Of a stretch of DNA of 64,000 nucleotides, positions 8,393-16,922 are shown in pieces (position 1 is the stretch's first letter; each line of letters begins with the position of its first letter). The position numbers and the translations under genes were made by a program. A model generated the notes under the pieces. That model was not told where the DNA came from, did no database searches, and saw nothing but the letters and a program-made list of their open reading frames with translations. Location of the stretch: positions 308,564 through 372,563 of the forward strand of contig NZ_RCTZ02000003.1 of NCBI RefSeq assembly GCF_003667315.2, written 5' to 3'. The stretch comes from Tropicibacter alexandrii. Its GTDB lineage: Bacteria > Pseudomonadota > Alphaproteobacteria > Rhodobacterales > Rhodobacteraceae.

Positions 8393-9526
8393 TTGAGTAT
8401 TTATCAGAACCGGGAACAGACAGAAGCAAAGCATGAGATTTTGCGCCGCTACTTGGTCCCGTTTTCGCAAAAAATTCTGCGCGGATACGGATCCTTGGAC
8501 TTTATCGATGGCTTCAGTGGGCCATGGGACAATCGGGATGAGGACGGGCTTTCCGACACATCCATAGGGATCGCGGTGCAGACTCTTTCGGATGCTGTTG
8601 AAGACGTCCAGCTTAGCAATCCGATGGCGCGGGCTCGATGCATCTTTAACGAACTAGACCCTGCAGCTTTTGCAAAACTATCTGATTTTGTGGACAGACG
8701 CGCGTCCGACTTTCCTTTGGTGGATGTGAAAATTTTTCAGGGACGTTTCGAGGATAATGCGGAAGCTATCCGCGCAGCTTCGACAAACAAGTTCCGCCTC
8801 CTTTTCGTTGATCCAAAAGGCTATACAGGGTTCCCGCCATCGACTCTTGCAACCTTCAAAGGCCGAAGGACCGAGGTGTTCGTAAATGTTATGCGATCAT
8901 TCCTCACCCGTTTTGTCACAAGCGCCCATGCAGGGAGCGCAGCTGCACTGATCGAATTGCTTGGTGATACTAGGGCATATCGGCTGCTCGAGAAGGGTGT
9001 GTCGATTGAAAGGCTTGAAGAGGAATATCTCGAGATGTTGCGGGCCGACCTAGGATACAAATACGCAGGGTTATCTCCGATTCATAATCCTGATCGGAAC
9101 GAGATCCATTTCAACTTGGCTTACGCGACTAACCACCCACTTGGTATGGAAGTGATGAGAGACGCTGAGTTTGGGGCGCTCTCTGAGCATGACAGGCGCA
9201 GGTATCAGAAATCAGTTCACCCGCGCCAGATGGACTTCTTCGGAACGTCGGAAGGCCAGCTAGAGATTATTGGGCCATATTTGACTGCTCGAAGAAGCCA
9301 CCAAAAGCGAGCAGCTGAAGAGATCATGGCCGTCGTGCAACGCTCACCGGACGGCATCCGTTTTGATGAATTGGTGGCCACCATCCAGCAATCGCTCTTT
9401 TTGAGACGCACCGAACTTGGCGATGAAGTCGTCTCTCTCGCTGGAAGAGGTGTTCTTGAGGCACCTTGGAAGGAATTTGGTAAAAAAAAGCCTAGGAAAG
9501 AGGATGTAATCCGCTGCCGCAACTAG
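8393..9526 (+). CDS. tcmP: three-Cys-motif partner protein TcmP
   Basis: A 377-residue protein matching the TcmP family, which NCBI defines by regular occurrence beside three-Cys-motif proteins such as the preceding gene. It starts EQTEAKHEILRRYL, has LDFIDGFSGPW at about 36-46, FNELDPAAF, then LLFVDPKGYTGFPPSTL at about 137-153. The FIDGFSGPW and DPKG elements look like a Rossmann methyltransferase-type fold (inference). The C-terminus resembles a winged helix (PDGIRFDELVATI). Start TTG at 8393 has GGAG 8 bases upstream. The lower GC shared with its partner suggests the pair entered the prophage together. The function is not known. Confidence 0.88.
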   Translation: MSIYQNREQTEAKHEILRRYLVPFSQKILRGYGSLDFIDGFSGPWDNRDEDGLSDTSIGIAVQTLSDAVEDVQLSNPMARARCIFNELDPAAFAKLSDFVDRRASDFPLVDVKIFQGRFEDNAEAIRAASTNKFRLLFVDPKGYTGFPPSTLATFKGRRTEVFVNVMRSFLTRFVTSAHAGSAAALIELLGDTRAYRLLEKGVSIERLEEEYLEMLRADLGYKYAGLSPIHNPDRNEIHFNLAYATNHPLGMEVMRDAEFGALSEHDRRRYQKSVHPRQMDFFGTSEGQLEIIGPYLTARRSHQKRAAEEIMAVVQRSPDGIRFDELVATIQQSLFLRRTELGDEVVSLAGRGVLEAPWKEFGKKKPRKEDVIRCRN

Positions 9527-9544
9527 GATGCGCAGTTTGCGAGA

Positions 9545-9566
9545 CAACCTTCCCCCCGTAACGCCC
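9545..9566 (+). promoter_or_regulatory. candidate phage late-operon control motif, copy 1
   Basis: The sequence CAACCTTCCCCCCGTAACG ahead of the lysis cassette matches 18208-18226, ahead of the protease/capsid operon, at 16 of 19 positions without gaps. Both lie in short gene-free gaps before late transcription units. A role as promoter or activator site is inferred. Confidence 0.35.
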
Positions 9567-9582
9567 TGACGATCTCCGGCAC

Positions 9583-9599
9583 CCTGTCCACAAGACAGG
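9583..9599 (+). promoter_or_regulatory. hairpin overlapping the endolysin ribosome binding site
   Basis: CCTGTC (9583-9588) and GACAGG (9594-9599) can pair around a 5-base loop. The right arm includes part of the AGGAG that precedes the endolysin ATG at 9609, so folding could reduce lysis gene translation. Confidence 0.4.
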
Positions 9600-9608
9600 A
9601 GCCAGAGC

Positions 9609-10223
9609 ATGCAGACCCCCCGCGCCATTGCCAAAGCCATCGTCGACCGTGAGGGCGGCTATGTGAACGACCCGGACGATCCGGGCGGTCCGACCAAATA
9701 CGGCGTCACGATCCACACGCTGCGCAACATCCCCTGGGGGGACCTCGATCGCGACGGTGACATCGACAAGTTCGACGTCCAGGCGCTGAGCCGCGACCAC
9801 GCGATCGACATCTTCCTAGAACGCTATTTCTTCGGCCCGCGCATCGACGAGCTGCCCGAGGTGCTGCAGGACACCGTCTTTGACATGCAGGTCAATGCAG
9901 GTGCCAACGCGGTCCGCATCCTGCAGCGGCTGCTCGTCGATATGGGCGAGACCGTCTTCATCGATGGCGCGCTTGGCCCTCAGACCATCGGAGCGGCGCG
10001 CCGTGCTGCGGCCAAGGCTCCGGATCACATCCGCGACGCCTATGGCATCGCCCGACGCGACTACTACTTCGGCATCGCTGATCGCCGCCCGGCTTCGCGC
10101 AAATACGCGCGCAGGCGAGATGGCGGCAAGGGCGGCTGGATCCGGCGCGCCGAGGAGTTCATGTCGCCCAAGTGGCACATGACCGACGCTGAATTCCAGC
10201 AGCGGGTGGCGAAATGGGGCTGA
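9609..10223 (+). CDS. endolysin, GH108 family N-acetylmuramidase
   Basis: A 204-residue peptidoglycan hydrolase for host lysis. The N-terminal GH108 domain has the catalytic signature with E15 in REGGYVNDPDDPGGPTKYG. The C-terminal half (about 95-170) is a PG_binding_3-like domain, with GALGPQTIGA at about 120-129. No signal peptide is visible, so export would need the holin whose gene overlaps by 10 bases. First gene of the late lysis cassette, preceded by the candidate late motif and a small hairpin at its ribosome binding site. Confidence 0.93.
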   Translation: MQTPRAIAKAIVDREGGYVNDPDDPGGPTKYGVTIHTLRNIPWGDLDRDGDIDKFDVQALSRDHAIDIFLERYFFGPRIDELPEVLQDTVFDMQVNAGANAVRILQRLLVDMGETVFIDGALGPQTIGAARRAAAKAPDHIRDAYGIARRDYYFGIADRRPASRKYARRRDGGKGGWIRRAEEFMSPKWHMTDAEFQQRVAKWG

Positions 10224-10777
10224 TCCAGCAGATCCTCGCCACGCTGTTCGGTGGCAATCGCAATGCCGTGGCTGAGGTGGCCGAGGTGTTCCGCGTCAAT
10301 GCCGAGGCGGCATCGGCGCGGGGGCACGACCTGGACGCCGCCGCGCTGTCGCAGTTCGCGGCCGAGTTTTCCAGCCGCGCCAATCGCACCTTGTGGGACA
10401 GCTTTGTCGACGGGCTGAACCGCCTGCCGCGCCCGGCCTTCACGCTGGGTGTCTTCCTGCTGCTGGTTTGGACGGTGCGCGACCCGAGCTTCATGGCCGA
10501 GGTGTTCACCGCCTGGGCAATCATCCCGACGCCGGTCTGGGCGCTGATCACCGTGGTCGTGACCTTCTTTTTTGGGGGGCGGGCGCAGGTCAAGGATCTC
10601 GACTTTCAGCGCGACATGGCGGGCCTTGTGGCCCGGTCTCGGGCGGTCCTGACGCAACGCGAGGAGTTGCAGGCGCTCGACGCGCCTGAGGATGCTGGAC
10701 CGGCCCCCCATCCCGATCTGCCCCGATCCACCAACCCGGCGCTGCAGGAGTGGCGCTCGATCACCCAGAAGGAGTGA
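10214..10777 (+). CDS. holin of the 3-TM family (GTA-type)
   Basis: A 187-residue membrane protein with hydrophobic helices at about 75-95 (RPAFTLGVFLLLVW) and 100-122 (TPVWALITVVVTFFFGG), and a weaker N-terminal segment. It matches the 'Holin of 3TMs, for gene-transfer release' family of Rhodobacterales phages and gene transfer agents. It would permeabilise the inner membrane to release the endolysin. It overlaps the endolysin gene by 10 bases and is followed 3 bases later by a small exported protein. Confidence 0.82.
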   Translation: MGLIQQILATLFGGNRNAVAEVAEVFRVNAEAASARGHDLDAAALSQFAAEFSSRANRTLWDSFVDGLNRLPRPAFTLGVFLLLVWTVRDPSFMAEVFTAWAIIPTPVWALITVVVTFFFGGRAQVKDLDFQRDMAGLVARSRAVLTQREELQALDAPEDAGPAPHPDLPRSTNPALQEWRSITQKE

Positions 10778-10780
10778 CCC

Positions 10781-11092
10781 ATGCGCCGTCTTTACCTGTC
10801 CGCGCTCGCGGCCATCGTCGCGCTCTTTGCCGTTCCGACGATGGCTCAGAACCTCCAGCACTGCGCGCCCCGCGACCAGGTCGTCGCGCGCCTCGCCGAC
10901 AAATACGGCGAGAGCCGCCAGGCGGTGGGCCTCGGGTCCAACAACGCTGTGATGGAGGTCTTTGCCAACATCGAGGGCGGGTCCTGGACGATCACCGTGA
11001 CCATGGCGAACGGCATGACATGCCTGATCGCGAGCGGGCAGGCCTATGAGGCGCTGGCCGAGGCGCTGCCGCCGAAAGGGGACGCGCTGTGA
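10781..11092 (+). CDS. small exported protein of the lysis cassette
   Basis: A 103-residue protein with a clear signal peptide (MRRLYLSALAAIVALFAVPTMAQ, probable cleavage after MAQ or TMA). The mature part has two cysteines (HCAPRD and TCLIAS) that could form a disulfide in the periplasm. Homologous small secreted proteins follow holin genes in Rhodobacterales prophages, so a lysis-assisting or inhibitor role is plausible. It does not look like a typical Rz/Rz1 spanin. It overlaps the next gene by 4 bases. Confidence 0.6.
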   Translation: MRRLYLSALAAIVALFAVPTMAQNLQHCAPRDQVVARLADKYGESRQAVGLGSNNAVMEVFANIEGGSWTITVTMANGMTCLIASGQAYEALAEALPPKGDAL

Positions 11093-11454
11093 ATTATGAC
11101 CTGATCAAGGTGGCTGTCGATGCCACTGCGCTGGTCTTGTCGATCGGCGCGGTGATCACCGCCATCTGGCGGACGCGCCAGTCCGAGTTCGACAAGCGGT
11201 TCGAGAAGGGCAGCGCCCGGATGGACGCCCTCGCCGCCGCACTGAACGAGCACGACCGACGCATCGCCCGGACCGAGCAGACCGTCGACGGCATGCCGTC
11301 GCGCGAGGATCTGCACCGCATCGACCTGCACATGACCCAGATGGCAGGCACGCTCCAGCGGATGGAGGCCGTCATGGAAGGCAACGCCAAGGTCGTGTCC
11401 CGGCTCGAACTGATCGTCAGCCGCCACGAAGACCACCTTTTGAAGAAGGCTTGA
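11089..11454 (+). CDS. DUF2730 family phage protein
   Basis: A 121-residue protein with an N-terminal hydrophobic helix (about 7-25, VAVDATALVLSIGAVITAIW) followed by a long coiled coil with regular charged heptads. This is the DUF2730 (Mu gp25-like) pattern. The position between lysis genes and the small terminase matches Mu. GTG at 11089 overlaps the preceding stop. It is presumed membrane-anchored; the function is unknown. Confidence 0.78.
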   Translation: MNYDLIKVAVDATALVLSIGAVITAIWRTRQSEFDKRFEKGSARMDALAAALNEHDRRIARTEQTVDGMPSREDLHRIDLHMTQMAGTLQRMEAVMEGNAKVVSRLELIVSRHEDHLLKKA

Positions 11455-11458
11455 ACCG

Positions 11459-11755
11459 ATGTCCTACGCCCAGGAACTGCAAGAGCACGCGCGCCTGTCC
11501 ATCCTGCGCATGCTGGAGGACGCCCCGCGCTACACCTCCAACGTCTCGATCATGACCGACCTGCTGCCGCGCTTCGGGATCAGCTACACCCGTGACCAGG
11601 TCGTGGGCGAGCTGCACTGGCTGCGCGATGCAGGCATGCTGACAATCGAGACCATCGCAGGGGTCGTCATCGCCACCGGCACCGTTCGCGGGATCGAAAT
11701 CGCCCAAGGCATCGCCACCTATCCCGGCATCCAGCGCCCGCGTCCGAAGGTGTGA
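11459..11755 (+). CDS. VpaChn25_0724-family winged-helix phage protein (Mu gp26-like)
   Basis: A 98-residue winged-helix protein: LSILRMLEDAPRYTSNVSIMTDLL, then RDQVVGELHWLRDAGMLTIE and a beta wing ending in ATGTVRGIEIAQG. This is the pattern of the ArsR-like VpaChn25_0724 phage family, placed in Mu-like genomes between DUF2730 and the gp27 small terminase. A DNA-binding packaging or regulatory role is inferred from fold and position. Confidence 0.75.
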   Translation: MSYAQELQEHARLSILRMLEDAPRYTSNVSIMTDLLPRFGISYTRDQVVGELHWLRDAGMLTIETIAGVVIATGTVRGIEIAQGIATYPGIQRPRPKV

Positions 11756-11759
11756 TCCG

Positions 11760-12326
11760 ATGCCGCCCCCCAAGAAGCTGGACCTGATCCCCGAGGACAT
11801 GCGCCGCTGGCTGGCCGAGACGCTGGCGGCTGAGGGCTTCGGCAACATCCTCGCCGTGACCGATGCCCTGAACTCCCGGCTGGCAGAAGAAGGCGTCGAG
11901 ATCACCATCGGCAAGACCTCGGTCGGCGACTTCTCCAAGGCGCTGAAAGACCAACGCGAGGCCTTTGCTTTGGCCGAGACGCTGCTGTCCGACATGGACA
12001 TCGAGGCCGAGGGTGAGCTGCACAAGGTGCTGATGCAAATGATCGCCACCAGCGCCGTCCACATGATCAACAGCGTCCGCGAGGACGGAGGCCATCTGGA
12101 ACCCAAGGACCTGATGAGCCTGGGCCGGATGCTGAAGGACCTGATGAGCAGCTCGGGCATGCGCGAGAAGCTGCTGGCCGATGAGCGCGCCCGTGTGGCC
12201 CGCGAGGCTCGCGAGGCGGCGCTGGTCGAGGCCGAAGAGCGGATCGAGGCCGTCAGCTCCGAGGCGGGCCTATCCCCCGAGGCCGTGGCAACGCTGCGGC
12301 GCGAGTTCTTGGGGCTGCGCGCATGA
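11760..12326 (+). CDS. DUF3486 family protein, Mu gp27-like small terminase subunit
   Basis: A 188-residue, mostly helical protein of the DUF3486 (Mu gp27) family. An N-terminal helix-turn-helix region (LPEDMRRWLAETL-like, then ITIGKTSVGDFSKALKD) is followed by a long helical bundle. In Mu-like phages it is thought to recognise phage DNA and hand it to the large terminase. The large terminase lies about 1 kb downstream, separated by four small genes. It overlaps the next gene by 4 bases. Confidence 0.83.
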   Translation: MPPPKKLDLIPEDMRRWLAETLAAEGFGNILAVTDALNSRLAEEGVEITIGKTSVGDFSKALKDQREAFALAETLLSDMDIEAEGELHKVLMQMIATSAVHMINSVREDGGHLEPKDLMSLGRMLKDLMSSSGMREKLLADERARVAREAREAALVEAEERIEAVSSEAGLSPEAVATLRREFLGLRA

Positions 12327-12547
12327 TCGCCAATCGCCGCCCTCCCGTCGTGGAAGATGCCGTTTTGCTGGTCGGCGACTGGCGCTGGCGCAAGGGGCCA
12401 CGCATCGCCGCCTTCCTCGCCTGGGTCTTTGGCCAGCGCGAGGTGTTCCGCACCCATCTCGGTGACGTCGCCGAGGTCGCGTGGTGGCGGGGCGAGCCGT
12501 ACCTGATCTCGCTCGATGACGAACCCGCTTTGGAGACATCGACATGA
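12323..12547 (+). CDS. hypothetical small protein
   Basis: A 74-residue Trp/Arg-rich protein (LVGDWRWRKGPRIAAFLAWVFGQREVFRT). It overlaps both neighbours by 4 bases, and its codon use follows the operon, so it is very probably expressed. Not recognised. Confidence 0.55.
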   Translation: MIANRRPPVVEDAVLLVGDWRWRKGPRIAAFLAWVFGQREVFRTHLGDVAEVAWWRGEPYLISLDDEPALETST

Positions 12548-12990
12548 CCGAAACCTCTGCCGCCCGCGAAATGACCGTTCGCCGCCTGCTGGCGCAGGGT
12601 TTCGACCAGGCCGAGACCGCCGATGCCACCGGACTGCCCGAGGGGCAGGTGGCGCAGCTCGTCCAAGAGGCCAAAGCTGGGCCGCTGCGGGCGCTGCTGT
12701 ACCTCGACCGTCGTGCTCAGCGGGCCGAGGGCCATCCCGGCGCCGTGTTCTTCACCGATCCGGGCGACGGTGGTGTCTCGGCGATGTGGTTCATCTGCCC
12801 CTGTGGTTGCGGGCAGGTCAGCCGGATCACCGTGGGCATTGAGCACAAGCCGCACATGGCCGGTCCGAGCTGGAAGTGGAACGGTTCGACCACCGAGCCG
12901 ACCCTGCACCCATCCGTGAAACAGGCATCCAACGGGGTATGCAAGGGCTGGCACGGCTGGCTGCGCGACGGCTACTGGGAGGTCTGCTGA
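12544..12990 (+). CDS. DUF6527-like zinc-ribbon phage protein
   Basis: A 148-residue protein. The first 50 residues include a helix-turn-helix-like LLAQGFDQAETADATGLPEGQV. The second half has the DUF6527 pattern: FICPCGCGQ, HKPHMAGPSWKWNG, then TLHPSV and a last Cys-rich stretch (GVCKGWHGWLRDGYWEVC). The CxCxC cysteines with late Cys/His residues suggest a zinc-binding fold. It lies between the small and large terminase genes; the function is unknown. Confidence 0.7.
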   Translation: MTETSAAREMTVRRLLAQGFDQAETADATGLPEGQVAQLVQEAKAGPLRALLYLDRRAQRAEGHPGAVFFTDPGDGGVSAMWFICPCGCGQVSRITVGIEHKPHMAGPSWKWNGSTTEPTLHPSVKQASNGVCKGWHGWLRDGYWEVC

Positions 12991-13136
12991 TGCTCTTCGT
13001 GCTGCCCTTTTTGCCCGCGCTGAAGCGGCAATTCAAAGCCCATGAACCGGCACCCAAGGCTGCGGACCCGGTCAAGACGGCCCGCCGCAAGGCTCAACGC
13101 AAGGCGCGCAAAGCGACCCGGCGAGGGAAGAAGTGA
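12990..13136 (+). CDS. hypothetical 48-residue basic protein
   Basis: ATG at 12990 overlaps the previous stop (TGATG). The product has a short hydrophobic start (MLFVLPFLPAL) and a very basic Lys/Arg/Ala tail. It ends in overlap with the next gene. Not recognised; coding potential is supported only by tight operon packing. Confidence 0.5.
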   Translation: MLFVLPFLPALKRQFKAHEPAPKAADPVKTARRKAQRKARKATRRGKK

Positions 13137-13411
13137 TGGCCACCCCAGCCCAGATTGCCAACGACATGGATGCCAGCGCGACCTATTGGACAGGTCGTGA
13201 CAAGCACATTGCCCGGACCTGCACCGAAGCCGCCGCGCAGATCCGCGCGTTGCTGGCGGGTGAGCGGGTCGATGGCCGGAGCTGGTACGGTCTGCAGCGG
13301 CGGTTGATGAACTTCGAGGCGCAGGAAGAACGCCGGGCTTACCAGGGCTTTCCTAAGTTCTGCCGGGCGCGTCTGTGCATCCAAGAGCTGCGCCGGGAGG
13401 CTGGCCTGTGA
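13136..13411 (+). CDS. hypothetical small phage protein
   Basis: A 91-residue, mainly helical protein (PAQIANDMDASATYWTGRD, then ICTEAAAQIRALLAGE-like). It sits directly before the large terminase gene and overlaps it by 4 bases (GTGA). GTG at 13133 is an alternative start. Not recognised. Confidence 0.55.
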   Translation: MATPAQIANDMDASATYWTGRDKHIARTCTEAAAQIRALLAGERVDGRSWYGLQRRLMNFEAQEERRAYQGFPKFCRARLCIQELRREAGL

Positions 13412-15042
13412 CCACCGCCCCGCACCTCGCCCGCGATCCGGCCAAGCTGCCGGACATCCTGCCCACCGGGGCCGACATCCCGGCGGATCTCGATCCGCTG
13501 GCCGATGGCGTTCTGATGGAGCATCAGAAGACCTGGCTTGAGGACAGCTCGGACCTGAAGATCTGCGAGAAGGGGAGGCGGACGGGCATCACCTTTGCCG
13601 AGGCTCTGGACCAGATGCTGATCGCCTCAGCCAGCCGGTCGGCAGGCGGGCAGAACTGCTTCTACATCGGCGACACAAAGGACAAGGGCCGCGAATTCAT
13701 CGGCTATGTCGCGCATTTCGCAAAGGTGATCCTCGGCGCGCTGGCCGAGATCGAGGAGTTCATCTTCGAGGATCAGCAGGAGGACGGCTCGACCAAACAG
13801 ATCACCGCCTACCGTGTGCGCTTTGCCAGCGGCTTTCGGGTCGAGGCGCTGTCGTCCAACCCGGCCAACATCCGCGGCCTTCAGGGGACGGTGGCGATCG
13901 ACGAGGCGGCGTTTCACCGCGACGTGCGCGAGGTCATCGATGCCGTGAACGCCATGCTGATCTGGGGCGGGCGCGTGCGCGTGATCTCGACCCACAACGG
14001 TCACCTCAACCCGTTCAACGAACTGGTCCGCGAGGCCCGGGCGGGCAAGAGCGCCTGGAAGGTCCACCGCTACACCTTCGCTGACGCCGTCTTGAACGGC
14101 CTCTTCAAGCGCGTCTGCCTGATGAAGGGCGACGAATGGGATCAGGAGAAACAGGACGCCTGGGAGGCCAATATCCGCGGCTCCTACGGAGCGCGCACCG
14201 CCGCGATGCAGCAGGAGCTCGACGCGATCCCGTCCGAAATGGAAGGGGCCGCGCTGACCCGTGTGCAGATCGAGAACTGCATGCAGGACGGCATCCCGTT
14301 CATTCGCCTGATCAAGCCGGACGCCTTCAAGAACGCCCCGGCCGAGCGGCGCACCGCCGAGATCCGCACGTGGTGCGAGGCCGAGCTGCTGCCGGTGCTC
14401 AAGGCGCTCGATCCCGACCGCCAGCATGTCCTGGGCGAGGACTTCGCCCGCACAGGGGACGCCACCGACATCGTCGTGGCCGAGATCGGGGTCGACCTGC
14501 GCCGCCGCTGGAAGCTGGTGGTGGAACTGCGCAACATCCCCTTCGCCCAGCAGAAGGAGATCTTCTTCTTCGTGGGTGACCGTCTGCCGCGCTTCGTCAA
14601 GGGCGCCGTCGACCGGACGGGCAACGGCGCGTATCTCGCCGAAGAGGCGGCGATGCGCTACGGCAGCCGGATCGTCGAGGTCGCCTTCAGCCGCGCCTGG
14701 TACGAGACCGAGATGCCGCCCTACATCGAGGCCTTTGCCGACGGCACCATCGTCCTGCCGCGCCACGAGGACGTCCTGCGCGACCACCAGGCGCTGCAGT
14801 TCGTCGACGGCATCATCCGTGTGCCGCGCGACTTCCGGTTCAAGGGCAGTGATGGCCTCGAACGCCACGGCGACAGCGCCGTGGCCGGCGCGCTGGCGTG
14901 GTTCGCCTCGCGGCAGGAGTTTTCCGAATACGACTACCAGTCCGCGCCCGCTCTGCGCCCGGCTCTGGACGATCCCGAAACCGATACCGACCGCCCCTGG
15001 TGGCAACCGCCGCTGGGCCGCCACCTGCGCGGCCTGATCTGA
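13408..15042 (+). CDS. terminase large subunit (Mu gp28-like)
   Basis: A 544-residue packaging motor and nuclease. The ATPase domain has a deviant Walker A, GRRTGIT at residues 56-62, and Walker B VAIDEAA at 162-168, followed by the coupling motif STHNG. The C-terminal RNase-H-like nuclease domain begins near GEDFARTGDATDIVV, with acidic residues suited to metal binding. This matches Mu gp28, which performs headful packaging of phage and flanking host DNA. GTG 13408 is chosen because it overlaps the previous stop and has GGGAGG upstream; the frame is open to 13375. The portal gene follows 10 bases later. Confidence 0.93.
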   Translation: MTTAPHLARDPAKLPDILPTGADIPADLDPLADGVLMEHQKTWLEDSSDLKICEKGRRTGITFAEALDQMLIASASRSAGGQNCFYIGDTKDKGREFIGYVAHFAKVILGALAEIEEFIFEDQQEDGSTKQITAYRVRFASGFRVEALSSNPANIRGLQGTVAIDEAAFHRDVREVIDAVNAMLIWGGRVRVISTHNGHLNPFNELVREARAGKSAWKVHRYTFADAVLNGLFKRVCLMKGDEWDQEKQDAWEANIRGSYGARTAAMQQELDAIPSEMEGAALTRVQIENCMQDGIPFIRLIKPDAFKNAPAERRTAEIRTWCEAELLPVLKALDPDRQHVLGEDFARTGDATDIVVAEIGVDLRRRWKLVVELRNIPFAQQKEIFFFVGDRLPRFVKGAVDRTGNGAYLAEEAAMRYGSRIVEVAFSRAWYETEMPPYIEAFADGTIVLPRHEDVLRDHQALQFVDGIIRVPRDFRFKGSDGLERHGDSAVAGALAWFASRQEFSEYDYQSAPALRPALDDPETDTDRPWWQPPLGRHLRGLI

Positions 15043-15052
15043 GGAGACAGAC

Positions 15053-16678
15053 ATGGCCCTGCTCGACCAATATGGCCGCCCCGTGAAGCGCGCCGACCTG
15101 ACCCGAGACGTGGCGGGGCCCAGCCTCTCCGGCGTGCGCTCGCAGATCTCGGGCTACCCGGGTGACGGGCTGACGCCGGTGCGCTTGGCGAACATCCTGC
15201 GCGAGGCCGATGCGGGGGACCCGCTGCGCTACCTGGAACTGGCCGAGACGATCGAGGAGCGCTTCCCGCACTACCTCGGTGTCCTGGGCACGCGCCGCCG
15301 GTCGGTCAGCCAGCTGGAGATCACCGTCAAGGACGCCTCGGACGATCCGATCGACAAGGAGGCCGCGCAGTTCGTGCGCGACTGGCTGGACCGGGGCGAG
15401 CTGACCGACGAGCTGTTTCACATCCTCGATGCGATCGGCAAGGGCTACAGCCTGACCGAGATCATCTGGGACCATTCTGAAGGGCAGTGGCAGCCCGAGC
15501 GGTTGGAGCTGCGCGACCCGCGCTGGTTCGGGTTTCATCACTCGGACCTGAACACGCCGCTGATGTATGGCGATGACGGCCAGCTCGAACCGCTGAAGCC
15601 CTACAAGTTCATTGTGGCCCGGATGGCGGCCAAGTCGGGCATCATGACCAGGTCCGGCCTCGCCCGCGTCGTCATGTGGCCCTACCTGTTCAGGATGTTC
15701 GTCGAGCGCGACTGGACGATCTTCTGCCAGACCTACGGCCAGCCGCTGCGCCTGGGCAAGTTCGGTCCGGATGCGACCGAGGAGGACCGCGCCACGCTGA
15801 TGCGCGCCGTCACCAACATCGCGGGCGATTGCGCGGGCATCATCCCGGAAAGCATGATGATCGAGTTCATCCAGTCCGGGAACATCTCCGGCTCGATCGA
15901 TCTCTATGAGCGCCGTGCCGACAGCCTGAACAAGGACGTATCGAAGGCGGTGCTAGGCCAGACCGCGACCACCGATGCCGAGGTCGGCGGGCTGGGCTCC
16001 GGCAAGGAGCACCGCGCCGTCCAGGAAGACATCGAGCGCGCGGATGCAACGGCGCTCGCGGCGATCCTGACGCGCGATCTGGTCGTGCCTATGGTCAACC
16101 TGAACTTCGGCGAGCGGCGCAAGTACCCCAAGATCGTCATCGCCCGGCCCGAGGCCGAGGACCTCGCCGCCTGGACAAGCGCCGTGACGCCTTGGGTGGA
16201 ACTTGGTATGCAAGTGGACGAGGGCGACATTCGCGAGAAGTTCGGCCTGCGCGCGCCTGCCGCCGGGGCGCGGATCTTGGGCAATTCGTCCCAAACCGCC
16301 CCGCAGCCGGGGGAGCAGCCGGGCCAATCCGGCGCAATGCCCGCTGAGAGCGCCGTTAAATACCCATTGAATACCCGTCTCGACCCGCAGCGGGACAGTG
16401 TGGCCCTGAGCGCCGAAGGCCCCTCAGAGGGCCGCACAGCGTCTCTGGCTCCGGCGGCGGATCGACTGGCGTCCGAGGCCGCGCCTCAGATCGAGGCGAT
16501 GCTCTTGCAGATCGAGGCCATGCTGGCCCGCGCATCAGACCTCGACGAGGCGCGCGAGATGCTTTTGGCCGCGTATCCAGACCTGCCGACCGATGGCCTG
16601 ACCCGCGTTCTGGCCGGAGCCTTCGCCGCGACCGCGCTGGGCGGGCGCGCTGCCGTAATGGACGAGGCCGATGGCTGA
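15053..16678 (+). CDS. portal protein, DUF935 (Mu gp29-like)
   Basis: A 541-residue portal of the DUF935 family. Typical blocks are LANILREADAGDPLRYLELAETIEE, GYSLTEIIW, the RDPRWFGFH segment and a conserved GQTATTDAEVGG near residue 302. It forms the dodecameric ring at one capsid vertex through which DNA passes. The last about 130 residues are low-complexity and helical. It lies between terminase and the MuF head protein as in Mu, and overlaps the next small gene by 8 bases. Confidence 0.93.
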   Translation: MALLDQYGRPVKRADLTRDVAGPSLSGVRSQISGYPGDGLTPVRLANILREADAGDPLRYLELAETIEERFPHYLGVLGTRRRSVSQLEITVKDASDDPIDKEAAQFVRDWLDRGELTDELFHILDAIGKGYSLTEIIWDHSEGQWQPERLELRDPRWFGFHHSDLNTPLMYGDDGQLEPLKPYKFIVARMAAKSGIMTRSGLARVVMWPYLFRMFVERDWTIFCQTYGQPLRLGKFGPDATEEDRATLMRAVTNIAGDCAGIIPESMMIEFIQSGNISGSIDLYERRADSLNKDVSKAVLGQTATTDAEVGGLGSGKEHRAVQEDIERADATALAAILTRDLVVPMVNLNFGERRKYPKIVIARPEAEDLAAWTSAVTPWVELGMQVDEGDIREKFGLRAPAAGARILGNSSQTAPQPGEQPGQSGAMPAESAVKYPLNTRLDPQRDSVALSAEGPSEGRTASLAPAADRLASEAAPQIEAMLLQIEAMLARASDLDEAREMLLAAYPDLPTDGLTRVLAGAFAATALGGRAAVMDEADG

Positions 16679-16922
16679 TCTCATTGATCTCGCCATTCCC
16701 AAGGACCCGGCTGTCAGGGCGCTGTGCCGTGACCTATCGGACATGATCGAGGGGCTGGGCAATCTCGGCGTCACTGCGCATGCCCTGATCGAAGCGCGCG
16801 CAAAGCTGATCGAGCAGGATGCGGCGATTACCCGTTTCAAGTCAGATCGGCTCTACGTCATCGGTCACAATGATGGATGGAACGCGGCGTTTGAAACCGG
16901 CGTGCCCGGCGAGGAGGATTGA
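16671..16922 (+). CDS. hypothetical small protein between portal and MuF genes
   Basis: An 83-residue protein, helical in the middle (HALIEARAKLIEQDAAITRFKSDRL), with an acidic C-terminus. It overlaps the portal gene by 8 bases and abuts the MuF gene. Not recognised; genes of this size here are often phage-specific head accessory proteins. Confidence 0.5.
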   Translation: MADLIDLAIPKDPAVRALCRDLSDMIEGLGNLGVTAHALIEARAKLIEQDAAITRFKSDRLYVIGHNDGWNAAFETGVPGEED

